In this document: piece after piece, positions 1-7,800 of the stretch
How the letters are laid out: every line of letters starts with the position of its first letter
How positions within the stretch are numbered: position 1 is the first letter of the stretch
Assembly: GCA_017458885.1 (NCBI GenBank)
Contig: JAFSZQ010000059.1
Location: 1-16,735 of the forward strand
Origin: Oscillospiraceae bacterium
Lineage (GTDB): Bacteria; Bacillota; Clostridia; Oscillospirales; Oscillospiraceae
Direction: 5' to 3'
Length of the DNA: 16,735 nt
Notes under the pieces: generated by a model
Database searches by the model: none
Seen by the model: only the letters and a program-made list of their open reading frames with translations
What the model was told of the DNA's origin: nothing
Translations under genes and position numbers: made by a program

Positions 1-2292
1 ATGCCACCCAAAAAATTCCCCTCGCAGGCGGAACGCGAAGCCCTTATCGAACAGCTCCGGCAGGCGGCGGAGAGAGACGAGGGGCTGAAAACCAGCGAGC
101 ACTACCAGAACTACATCCAGTCGCTCGGGAAGCTCAACGAGCAGTTGGACAAGTATTACGAGCCGGACGAGAACGGCGCCGTCTCCGCGCTGGAGCAGGA
201 GGGGAAGGACGAGCTGATGACGGCGCTGGCGGAGACCGCCACGCTGGGCGAGACCTTCCTCGCGGACGCCGCGAGCAAGGGCGATGACCTGAACGCGGGC
301 GTCCCCGATATGGTCGGCAAGGTGCAGGAGATGCTCTCCCACGACTACGAGACGCTCGGCGTCTACGACCCGAAGGAGGGCGAGATGAGCCTGCCCGAGC
401 TGCAGCAGGACGCGCGCACGCAGGTCGTCGATCTGCGCGGCGTTAAGCTCGGCAAGCTGGGCAACGCGCAGTCCTCGCGCCTGCCGATGACGGTGGTGGG
501 CGCCACGGGCGAGAAGCGCCGCGGCGTGTTCACCAAGGCGTCCTACGTCAGCATCAAGCAGCCGTTTCAGAAGATGCTGGACAAGGCGGCGGAGCAGTGC
601 GGCAACGGCGAAACGAAGGAAAAGCTCAAGAATTTCGTCTCCCATTACAGAGACGGTCTGGAGAAGTACGGCATACCGGTCAACTTCACCGCCGCGAAGA
701 ACGCCACCGACGAGGAGTTGATTGGCAGCATCTTCCTCAAAATGTGGCAGGGAAAAGGGGACGAGGACGCCCTGAAAAAAGAGGTCAGCGACATATTCGA
801 GATCGCCGGCTTGGACGCGGGCAGCTTTTCCGGCTCGCCGAGGCGCACGCTGACGAAAGAGATCATGAGCCACGCAACAGACGCCGGTCTTTGGATGAAC
901 GGCGTGCAGCTCAAGCTCAAGGAGGGCGAACGTCTGGATCAGCGCAACAGCGCGATGAGCGCCGTCGCGGGTCTGCTGGGCGTGTCGAAGCTGGTGGCGC
1001 GCGCGAACAACATGAAGTGCATCGACGAGGACGGCAACGTGGTCGAGGGCACGTTCATGGACTTCGCCGAGGGCGTGGATCTGATGGGAAAGGATGGGTT
1101 CGAGGAGTTTTCGCGCGTGTCGATGGATCCCTTCCAGCCGCCCTGCAAGATGAACGTGGCGCTGGCGGATTTGCAGGTTCTGGACTACCTTTGCGGCAAC
1201 ATGGATCGCCACGCGGGCAATATGACCTACAGGATCAACGAGAATGGCAAGTTCACAGGGCTTCAGGCGATCGACAACGACAGCTCGTTCGGCTTGGGCA
1301 GACCACGCGACGTGCGGTCGATCAAAGTCATCACCACGGGCATGGCGGACAAGATCGACAAAATGACCCCCGAGATGCTGAAGTTCACCCTGCGCGGACG
1401 CGGCCTGGGCGAGGCGGAGATCGACGCCGCCTGCGGGCGGTTGGAGGAGCTGAAGGGCGCCCTCCAGAAGTCGGTGTCGTACAAAGACCATCCGGAGCTC
1501 AAGGCGGGAACCATGCACCGGATCGAACCCGCCGATCTGGAGCGGGTCAACATCGGCAAGCTCAAGCAAGGGGGCGGCAGCCTCTTTGAAAGCATCGAGG
1601 AGACCGTCATAGACAATCTGCGGGAAGCGCGCCAGAGCGGCTACGCCTATGACCCCGCGCTGAACGATCCGAAAGCACAGAAGAAAAAGCAGCTCAAGCA
1701 GGTCGATACCACCGACCGCCGCTACACCGCGGCGGGCATCAGCCAGTCGATGCGCGGCGTGGAGAACCTGCTGCACAACGAGGTCACGGGCTTCGAGGTG
1801 TCGAGCCTGTCCAAGCTGTTCCGCAGCTCTGACAACTACCGCCTGATGGTCACGGAGATGAAAAACGCCGCCAAGCTCGCTAAGGAGATCAAGGGCGAGA
1901 TCGACAAGATCGAGACGGACGGGAAGAAAAAGTTCTCGCGCGACGACAAGGCGGTGGAGGAGCAGCGCAAAAAGGCGGACGAGGCGATGGCGCGGGTCGA
2001 ACGGGCAAACGACGCCTACCTCGCCAAGAAGATGCGGGAAAAGGGCTTCCAATGGTCGGATGAAAAGGGTTTCCGGGAGAACCTCGAACAGCTCAAGGGC
2101 AGAGGCAAGAACGAGTACGAGCAGAAGCGCATCGACTACGCGCTCAAGGTGCGCGCGAGCGTGCAGGAGTACAAGCGGCTCAACGCGCCGGAGGCGCAGA
2201 CGGAGAAGGACGCCGTGAAACAGCGGCTCGAAATCCAGCGCAAGCAGCCGAAGGTCGAGCAGAAGCAGCAGGAGCCCGCGCTTACGGTGTAA
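1..2292 (+). CDS. PI3/4-kinase-like (HipA-like fold) protein, candidate delivered effector
   Basis: 763 residues. A kinase-like core spans roughly residues 150-530. A Gly-rich N-lobe segment (VVGATGEKRRGVFTK, about 165-179) comes first. A hinge-like stretch follows, in which LLGVSKLVARANN is followed by FMDFAEGVDLM (about 352-362). Then comes the catalytic loop N400-M-D402-R-H-A-G-N407, followed 18 residues later by I424-D425-N-D. DRHxxN plus a later metal-binding Asp is the signature of phosphatidylinositol 3-/4-kinases and the related HipA protein kinases; D402, N407 and D425 would be catalytic base and metal ligands. The N-terminal 140 residues and the Lys/Glu-rich, coiled-coil-like C-terminus (about 530-763) match nothing I recognise. 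The protein ends QKQQEPALTV, similar to the ends of the next two proteins. It has no signal peptide or membrane helix. The ATG is the first base of the window, so its ribosome site cannot be seen and an upstream start is possible. The substrate (lipid or protein) is unknown. Kinase-fold call is fairly firm; the effector role is inference. Confidence 0.75.
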   Translation: MPPKKFPSQAEREALIEQLRQAAERDEGLKTSEHYQNYIQSLGKLNEQLDKYYEPDENGAVSALEQEGKDELMTALAETATLGETFLADAASKGDDLNAGVPDMVGKVQEMLSHDYETLGVYDPKEGEMSLPELQQDARTQVVDLRGVKLGKLGNAQSSRLPMTVVGATGEKRRGVFTKASYVSIKQPFQKMLDKAAEQCGNGETKEKLKNFVSHYRDGLEKYGIPVNFTAAKNATDEELIGSIFLKMWQGKGDEDALKKEVSDIFEIAGLDAGSFSGSPRRTLTKEIMSHATDAGLWMNGVQLKLKEGERLDQRNSAMSAVAGLLGVSKLVARANNMKCIDEDGNVVEGTFMDFAEGVDLMGKDGFEEFSRVSMDPFQPPCKMNVALADLQVLDYLCGNMDRHAGNMTYRINENGKFTGLQAIDNDSSFGLGRPRDVRSIKVITTGMADKIDKMTPEMLKFTLRGRGLGEAEIDAACGRLEELKGALQKSVSYKDHPELKAGTMHRIEPADLERVNIGKLKQGGGSLFESIEETVIDNLREARQSGYAYDPALNDPKAQKKKQLKQVDTTDRRYTAAGISQSMRGVENLLHNEVTGFEVSSLSKLFRSSDNYRLMVTEMKNAAKLAKEIKGEIDKIETDGKKKFSRDDKAVEEQRKKADEAMARVERANDAYLAKKMREKGFQWSDEKGFRENLEQLKGRGKNEYEQKRIDYALKVRASVQEYKRLNAPEAQTEKDAVKQRLEIQRKQPKVEQKQQEPALTV

Positions 2293-2323
2293 GCGCGCCA
2301 TCCTCGCCGGAGATAGAACAGAG

Positions 2324-2329
2324 AGGAGG
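2324..2329 (+). promoter_or_regulatory. Ribosome binding site AGGAGG deciding a TTG start
   Basis: A perfect AGGAGG lies 9 nt before TTG at 2339 and 15 nt before the in-frame ATG at 2345. The spacing favours TTG as the start of the following gene. Confidence 0.6.
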
Positions 2330-2338
2330 CGAGACCGT

Positions 2339-3106
2339 TTGGCGATGGATTATCAAAGTCGAGCCGAGCAGCAGGGCATCGACGCGCACCGCAAATACAT
2401 CGACGCGCGGATGGCAAGCGCGCGCGAGACATCCGACGGCGCCGAGCGGTCTCGCTGCCTTGCCGACGCCGTCGCAGCGAACGGGATGCTGCTGCGCGGC
2501 ATGGAGGTCGGCTTCGTCACGGGCGAGCCGAACTACAAGGCGATACAGGAGATTTCCGGCGGCATCCAGAGCACGCGGGCGTTCCGCTCGCTGATGGCGG
2601 ACAGCGGCGAGCATCTGGCGCAAAACGGCAGCGTGGACGCGCTGGTAAACGCTTTGCGGGACAGGGATCGCGCGCTGTCGGAGCGGGAGCCGCCCAGCCG
2701 CGGCGCGATCGACGTGATCCGCGGCGTGCAGGCGAAGGTACGCGCACGCACGGCGCAGCCGCGGGACTACGCGATGCTCGTGGCGGCGAACCGGCTCTCA
2801 AGCGCGCGCAGCGCGGAGCGCGCGCCAGACGGCAGGACGGTCGAGACCGTCCGCCGCGACCTAAACCGGCAGCTTGACGGCACCCTGCTCAAAACAGAGA
2901 CGGAGCGCGTGCTGAAAGACCCCGATTTCCGCTACCTGATGGAGCATGAGAAGCCGGAAAGCCTTTATGTCAACGCCCTGCGCGCCAACGGCGCGGCGTT
3001 CGAGAAGTACGCCGACCGCGCGGAGCAGCTTCGCGCGCGGGAGCCGGAGCTGACGAAGGCGGAGCAGCCCGCGCAGAAACAGGAGCCGCAAGTACCGCGG
3101 TTGTGA
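2339..3106 (+). CDS. Helical protein with duplicated TRAF/LM-motif module, unknown function
   Basis: 255 residues from TTG (253 from the ATG at 2345), almost wholly helical and charged, with no signal peptide or membrane helix. I do not recognise a named family. It is homologous to the next protein. The shared pattern is YID (near residue 20), a helix rich in AAN/AAQ, then S78-TRAFRSLM86, then an L(V/M)..L helix followed by Arg/Glu. A second, weaker copy of the motif occurs at D196-FRYLM201, so the protein looks like two modules in tandem. The end, QKQEPQVPRL, resembles the ends of both flanking proteins. It lies 46 nt after the kinase-like gene and just ahead of its paralogue, so the three form a cassette upstream of the conjugation genes. 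Possible roles are a chaperone or adaptor for the kinase-like protein, or co-delivered cargo; neither can be settled from sequence. Confidence 0.75.
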   Translation: MAMDYQSRAEQQGIDAHRKYIDARMASARETSDGAERSRCLADAVAANGMLLRGMEVGFVTGEPNYKAIQEISGGIQSTRAFRSLMADSGEHLAQNGSVDALVNALRDRDRALSEREPPSRGAIDVIRGVQAKVRARTAQPRDYAMLVAANRLSSARSAERAPDGRTVETVRRDLNRQLDGTLLKTETERVLKDPDFRYLMEHEKPESLYVNALRANGAAFEKYADRAEQLRAREPELTKAEQPAQKQEPQVPRL

Positions 3107-3111
3107 GGAGG
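3106..3111 (+). promoter_or_regulatory. Ribosome binding site overlapping the upstream stop codon
   Basis: AGGAGG begins at the last base of the TGA at 3104-3106 and lies 8 nt before GTG at 3120. A GTG at 3111 would sit on the site itself, so 3120 is the likely start. The overlap suggests translational coupling with the upstream gene. Confidence 0.65.
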
Positions 3112-3119
3112 TGAGAGAC

Positions 3120-3515
3120 GTGCCGGATCAGCAGGAACCAAAGACCTATGGAGCGTATATTGACGACCAGTGGGCGCGGATGACCCAACCGAACGATCCG
3201 GACGCGCTCTCACATGTGATCGCCGCGCAGTCGCTCTGGCTGCAGGTGCCGGACGCGGAGGCGGCGGCCGCGAAGCCCGACCGCGCCGCCATCGACGGCT
3301 GGGCGGAGAAGATCGCGGGTACCCGCGCGTTTGCGCGCATGATGGACGACCCGCAGACCGCCGCGCGCGTCGCCGCGCGGGACGCGGAGGGGCTGATGAC
3401 CGACCTGCACGGCGAGCTGACGGGGCGCGAACGCAAAGCCCCCGCCGCGCCGGAGCGCGAACTCTCCGCGCCGGAGCAAGCGAAAAAAACCGCGCCGGAA
3501 GTCCCGACGCTTTAA
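3120..3515 (+). CDS. Small helical protein, single-module paralogue of its upstream neighbour
   Basis: 131 residues from GTG at 3120, chosen by ribosome-site spacing. It is soluble and Ala-rich. It aligns along most of its length with the N-terminal module of the preceding protein: YIDD near residue 12, the IAAQ helix, GTRAFARMM (T68-M75) and the L(M)..L helix followed by GRER. It then runs through a Pro/Glu/Lys-rich linker to KKTAPEVPTL. That end matches the C-termini of the two preceding proteins in layout (Lys/Gln, then P, then an aliphatic residue, then V or L). Function unknown. Its size, coupling to the upstream gene and shared tail fit an accessory or cargo protein of the element. There is no sign of degradation or frameshift. 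Confidence 0.75.
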   Translation: MPDQQEPKTYGAYIDDQWARMTQPNDPDALSHVIAAQSLWLQVPDAEAAAAKPDRAAIDGWAEKIAGTRAFARMMDDPQTAARVAARDAEGLMTDLHGELTGRERKAPAAPERELSAPEQAKKTAPEVPTL

Positions 3516-3527
3516 CATAGAGGAAAA
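3511..3527 (+). promoter_or_regulatory. Degenerate copy of the palindrome found upstream of the pilin gene
   Basis: TTTAACATAGAGGAAAA overlaps the stop codon at 3513-3515. It keeps the TTTA-CATAGA half of the perfect palindrome at 4345-4360 but not the right arm. Both lie in A-rich leaders just before a gene. It may be a weak operator half-site or only a shared leader composition. Confidence 0.25.
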
Positions 3528-3558
3528 TCAACAAAAAACGGAAAGGAAACAACGAACA

Positions 3559-4323
3559 ATGTGGGAGAGAAAAGAACTCAAGGCAAAAGGTAAGGCAGCC
3601 TTCAAGGCGAACTACTGGAAGTGTGTGCTGGTCGCGTTCATCCTCGTGGCGCTCGTGGGCGGCGGCGTTGCCAGCAGCCAAGTGGGCAGCGAGCCGGCGG
3701 ACGGCGTGCCGCAGGAGGCTACCGCGTTCTTGGAGGAATTCAACGCCGCGCCGGAGGAGGCGCAGCGGGCGATCGCGCAGTCTCTGCTCGCCATGCTTGC
3801 GGGCTTCACGGCGGTCGGCGCCGTGATTAGCTGCGTCATCAACCTGCTCGTCATCAACCCGCTCGCGGTGGGCGGCAGCCGCTTCTTCCTCGCCAACAGC
3901 GCGGAACCCGCGGGCTTGGGCGAGCTGGGCTACGGCTTCAAGAAAGGCTACGGTCGCGTGGTCGCGGGGATGTTCCTGACCAGTCTGTTCACGTTCCTGT
4001 GGAGCCTGCTGCTCCTCGTGCCGGGTATCATCAAGGCGTACTCCTACCGCATGGTGCCGTACATCCTCGCGGACGACCCGAGCATCGGCGGCAAGGACGC
4101 CATCACCCGCTCGCGCGAGATGATGAACGGGCAGAAGTGGAACACCTTCGTGCTCGACCTGAGTTTCCTCGGCTGGTGGCTGCTCGCCTGCGTCACGCTC
4201 GGCTTCGCGGGCGTGTTTTGGGTGAGCCCCTACATCGAGGCGACCAACGCGGAGCTGTACAAGGCGCTCAAGGGCGAGCCGGAGACGGTCGAGGAACTGG
4301 AAGCGCCGGAGGCGGCGGAATAA
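3559..4323 (+). CDS. DUF975-like integral membrane protein
   Basis: 254 residues. The start WERKELKAKGKAAFKANYWKCVLVAF is typical of DUF975 proteins (a basic LK.AK....NYW motif leading into the first membrane helix). Hydrophobic segments lie at about 22-38, 75-103, 130-155 and 192-215. The segment LLLVPGIIKAYSYRMVPYILADDP, followed by ITRSREMMNGQKW, is also characteristic of the family, whose members are mostly uncharacterised. The C-terminus is acidic (ETVEELEAPEAAE). ATG at 3559 is preceded by AAAGGA at 3542-3547. It sits between the kinase-like cassette and the pilin gene. Whether it belongs to the transfer apparatus or is a passenger is not known. Family call fairly sure, role unknown. 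Confidence 0.8.
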   Translation: MWERKELKAKGKAAFKANYWKCVLVAFILVALVGGGVASSQVGSEPADGVPQEATAFLEEFNAAPEEAQRAIAQSLLAMLAGFTAVGAVISCVINLLVINPLAVGGSRFFLANSAEPAGLGELGYGFKKGYGRVVAGMFLTSLFTFLWSLLLLVPGIIKAYSYRMVPYILADDPSIGGKDAITRSREMMNGQKWNTFVLDLSFLGWWLLACVTLGFAGVFWVSPYIEATNAELYKALKGEPETVEELEAPEAAE

Positions 4324-4344
4324 GTGTGTAACGGCGGACGCGCC

Positions 4345-4360
4345 TTTACATAGATGTAAA
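4345..4360. promoter_or_regulatory. Perfect 16-bp palindrome upstream of the pilin gene, candidate operator
   Basis: TTTACATAGATGTAAA has 7-bp arms around a 2-bp AG centre. It is an AT-rich island in GC-rich DNA, 41 nt ahead of the pilin ATG. Size and symmetry fit the site of a dimeric helix-turn-helix regulator. The arms are too AT-rich and short to act as a terminator. No regulator gene is in the window. Confidence 0.45.
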
Positions 4361-4401
4361 CCAATCAAACAAAACCAACAAAAAAATCGGAGGAAAAAGA
4401 A

Positions 4402-4707
4402 ATGTTTGCAAATGTGATCCAACCCATCGTAGCCCTGCTCAATACCCTGATGGCGCCGCTGCTGGCGATCGTCGGCGCGGCGGGCGCGCTGTACTGCGTC
4501 GTGCTCGGCGTGAAGTTCGCCAAGGCGGAGGAGCCGCAGGACCGCGAGAAAGCCAAGGGCGCGCTCAAGAACGCGATCATCGGCTTCGTGCTGATCTTCG
4601 TGCTGCTCCTCGCGCTGAACATCCTGATGCCGCAGCTCGTCACCTGGGTCAACGAAACGGCGTCGAAGCAGGGCGGCTACAGCCCCAACATCAGCGTGAT
4701 GCGGTAA
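4402..4707 (+). CDS. Pilin-like conjugal transfer protein (Mbov_0395 / VirB2-TrbC type)
   Basis: 101 residues with two long hydrophobic helices (about 6-36 and 58-80) joined by a short charged loop (KFAKAEEPQDREKAKGALKN). That loop would face the cytoplasm as in VirB2/TrbC pilins. After the second helix comes VTWVNETASKQGGY and a short tail. Length, two-helix layout and the A.GALYCVV.GVKFAKA core fit the small pilin-like proteins of Gram-positive and Mycoplasma ICEs (Mbov_0395 family). There is no classical cleavable signal peptide; the first helix begins almost at the start. GGAGG at 4389-4393 lies 8 nt before the ATG. In related elements this gene usually lies near the channel protein and VirB4, which here follow after two inserted surface-protein genes. 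Confidence 0.8.
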   Translation: MFANVIQPIVALLNTLMAPLLAIVGAAGALYCVVLGVKFAKAEEPQDREKAKGALKNAIIGFVLIFVLLLALNILMPQLVTWVNETASKQGGYSPNISVMR

Positions 4708-4794
4708 GCGCAAACCTCGCAGCCGGGGGCGGCGTTCCACCCAAATCCTATCATTTTCCCCTTTTTCCCTCACCGGAACGCCGTCTGAAAAAGA

Positions 4795-4824
4795 GGGCTG
4801 CGCGCGCCCCTCTGCGCGCAGCCC
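4795..4824. other. GC-rich hairpin, 11-bp perfect stem
   Basis: GGGCTGCGCGC at 4795-4805 pairs with GCGCGCAGCCC at 4814-4824 around an 8-nt loop. Downstream on + there is no T run, so it is not a standard terminator for the pilin transcript. Read on the minus strand, CTCTTTTTC follows the stem and gives a good intrinsic terminator shape, but no minus-strand gene is evident. It may set the 3' end or stability of the pilin mRNA. Confidence 0.5.
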
Positions 4825-4866
4825 CCATCCGAGGACGCGAGCGGCGCGCTCGCGCCTTGGGATGGG
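4824..4866. other. Long imperfect hairpin directly before the lectin gene
   Basis: CCCATCC (4824-4830) pairs with GGATGGG (4860-4866). Continuing inward, GAGG (4831-4834) pairs with CCTT (4855-4858, one G-T), then CGCGAGC (4836-4842) pairs with GCTCGCG (4848-4854). The loop is 5 nt, with one bulged base on each side. It abuts the previous hairpin and ends 13 nt before the ribosome site of the next gene, so it could modulate the downstream gene's expression relative to the pilin. Confidence 0.45.
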
Positions 4867-4879
4867 AGAACACACCACA

Positions 4880-4885
4880 AAGGAG
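4880..4885 (+). promoter_or_regulatory. Ribosome binding site AAGGAG fixing the ATG at 4896
   Basis: AAGGAG with 10-nt spacing to ATG 4896, which opens directly into a signal peptide. The in-frame TTG at 4857 lies inside the hairpin and would put 13 residues before the signal peptide, so it is rejected. Confidence 0.7.
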
Positions 4886-4895
4886 TGACGACGAT

Positions 4896-7800
4896 ATGAA
4901 GAAGACCATCAAAAATTTCGCCAAGCGCGGGATAGCGCTGCTGTTCGCGCTGCTGCTGCTCGCGCAGTGGGACGCGCTCGCGCCCGCGGCGCGCGCGGCG
5001 GACGACAAGAAGGAGGAGGAGAAGGGCACGGAGGTGGAGCCGACGAGCGGCTCGACCAAGTTCGTGACCTGGGATTTTGTCAACCCGCAAAACGTCGGCG
5101 GGAACGCGGACTTCACCAACCCGAACGCCAAGTACCAGCGCGCCTTTATATACGCCCGCTGGAAGGACGATAAGCGTCCCTATATCGACGTCACGGGAGC
5201 CGCTCTCGGGGACGGCATCAGCCGCTATAGTGACGGTTACGACAACTGCTCCTCGTTTTGCACCAACGCCCGGAACTGCTCCAGCGAGTGGAATACCGAC
5301 TTCCGCGACTACGATTACTTCGTCACGAAGGACGGCTTGCACACCCCCTACATCAAGTGGTGGGAGAATCATCACGGTCACGCCTTTCAGCTTTGGCCGG
5401 CGGGCTATGCCACCGACAACCGCTCGAATTATGTGATCACCACCGTGGACGACTATGAAAAGCTGGACGTCCGCAACACCAACGGAAACACCACCAGCCC
5501 CAGCTCGTGGTGGGGCGCGGAGAACAAGGGCTTTAACTGTTACGGGTGGATCATGGAGAACGGCCGCATCTGGATGTACGACAACGACAAAGGCGGCTAT
5601 AATGACGATTTAAAGCTGAAGGACGAAAACGGCTGGACGGCGTATTGTAGCGATAACAGCAGAGCTGATTATTGGTACTATTACTTCGGGCACGAGTACT
5701 TTGTCCCCACGCTGACCAACGACTTCACGATCGGCGTCGACCAGATCAAGACCTTCCGCGACAGCTACTACATCCCCAAGGGCAAGACGATCACCGTTCA
5801 GAGCGGCGCCGTGCTGAGCATTGACGGCATCCTGCTCAACGACGGCAAGATCGTCATCGAGGACGGCGGGATGCTGGTGCTGAACGAGAAAGCCGTCATT
5901 ATGCCCTTCACCAAGTACGACGGCGCGTGCGGCACGGTCATCAGCCGCGGCAACATCGTCGTGCGCAGCAACGCGATGCTCGCGGGCGGCGGCTCGACGG
6001 GGCTGAAGTTCGAGAGCGGCACGGTCATCAACTATGGCACCATCCTCTCCGAGAACCTGACCATCAGCCAGGATTACGTCATCGAGAACCACAGCGCGGG
6101 GGCGGTCTATGGGGGCAAGATGCTCGCCCGCGACAAGCGCATCCTTGTGCTGCGGGACTACCTCGCGGGCACGAAGAGCGGCATTTCCTCTCCGAGTACG
6201 GGGACGTATTTGAGCGGCACCACCACCACGTACAAGCCCTACGGGGTCTACGACTACAAGACCTTCCAGAAATCGAGCCGCTTCACGATCTATAACACGG
6301 AGAAGAAGCTCTCCTCCACGGTGGCGTCGGCAAACGCCGCGCAGGGCGGGACGCTTGCCGCCGCGGCGATCGTCGCCGCGCGCGTCCCGCTGCTCTCTGC
6401 CACGGCGGTCGCCGCCGGACAGCTCCCGACGCTTGCCGCCGCGGCGGTCGCCGCCGGACAGGCGTCGTCGGAGCCCTCGTTCACGGGGCAGACGACCGTC
6501 GCCGAGGCGGACCCGACGCTGACGATCTACACACGCGCGAGCGCCGACGACGCGCACGTCGCGCTGTGTTCGGCGCCCGTGAGCGAGCTTGGCTGCCGCT
6601 TCGAGGGTAATCAGGCGATCTTCACCGCGAATGGGTGGGAGTATCCCGTCTCCGGCGCGCTCGTCTCCGCCACCGTCACCAGAGGCGCGGACACGGAGGT
6701 GCTGTTCCGCGACCTCGCGGTCGGCGTTTCGGGCGACGCGCTGACCGAGAGCGCCTTTGCCGCCGCCGCCCAAGCGGCGTCCGCCGTGACGCTCGGCTCC
6801 GGCAAGCGGTACTTATGCGCGGACGGCGACGGCGTGCGTATGGCGTCGGACGCCGCGGCGTGGCGCGTCGAGCAAGTATCCACGGGGCGCGTGGACAACG
6901 TCTTGACGCCGTGCGTCCGCCTCGTCGCGCCCACGGGCAAGGTGCTCGCGGCGGCGGACGGGGGCGTCGCGCTCCGCGCCGCCGCCAAAAACGCGAGCAA
7001 GTCCCAGCTCTGGTATATGCGCAAGAGTGAGGACGGGTATTTCATCGTCTCGGCGGCGGAGCCGACGCTGGCGCTCGTCGCCGGCGGCAGGGGCGCGGCG
7101 CTGCGGGCATACGCGGGCGAAAAAGACCAGTGCTGGACGCTTGCCGCCGCCATGGGCGGCGCGCGGTCGGCGCAGTCGGCGGCGGTCGAGACGACCGACG
7201 ACTACGGCGGCAAGGTCTTTACGCTCACCGCGCGCACCACGGGCGAGCGCCTCGCGTTCAGCAGCGAAAAGACCTGCGCGACGACCGCCGCGGCGTATGC
7301 CTCCGCGGCGCAGCAGTGGCGCTTCACGCGCGTCGGCACGACGAGCGTCGGCGGCGTGGAGACGCCCTATTACCGCGTCGTTAACGTCCATTCGCGGCAG
7401 GCGCTGACCTGTGACGAAGGCTTCGGCGCGTATTCGCGCGTGTCGCTCGCGGACTATGTCCCGGGCAACAGGGCGCAGCTCTGGCTGGTCGATGCCTCGG
7501 CGACGGGGCTTGCGGCGCTCGTCCCGCTCGGCAACACGAGCCGCGTCCTCTGCGCGGACGGCGCGGGGGTCTATCTCGGCAGCCTCGCCGAGAGCGCGCC
7601 CTACGCGCGCTGGCGTTTGAGCGAGACCGTGGCGTACGAGTCCATCGGCAGCTACCGGCTCTCGCCGAAGAGCGCGCCGTCGCAGAGCCTGACCATCGCG
7701 GGCGAGAGCGACGCCCTCGGCGCGCGGGTGACGCTCCGCGCCGCGGCGGAGGAGTCCGGCGACTGGGAGAGCTGGACGTTCACGCGCATGGGCAGCGACG

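Noticed and set aside
597..1589. 330-codon + strand frame inside the kinase-like gene
   Set aside because: Arg/Gly-rich shadow in another frame of a gene with a clear kinase signature; no ribosome site.
4795..4824. Intrinsic terminator for the pilin gene on +
   Set aside because: There is no T-run after the stem on +. The T-run appears only when read on the minus strand, where no gene ends, so it is kept as an unassigned hairpin.
2965..4878. 637-codon open frame on the minus strand
   Set aside because: It spans several well-supported + strand genes and their ribosome sites, and its composition is that of a GC-driven shadow.
4857..4895. TTG start 13 codons upstream for the lectin gene
   Set aside because: It lies within the hairpin arm, has no ribosome site and would mask the signal peptide.
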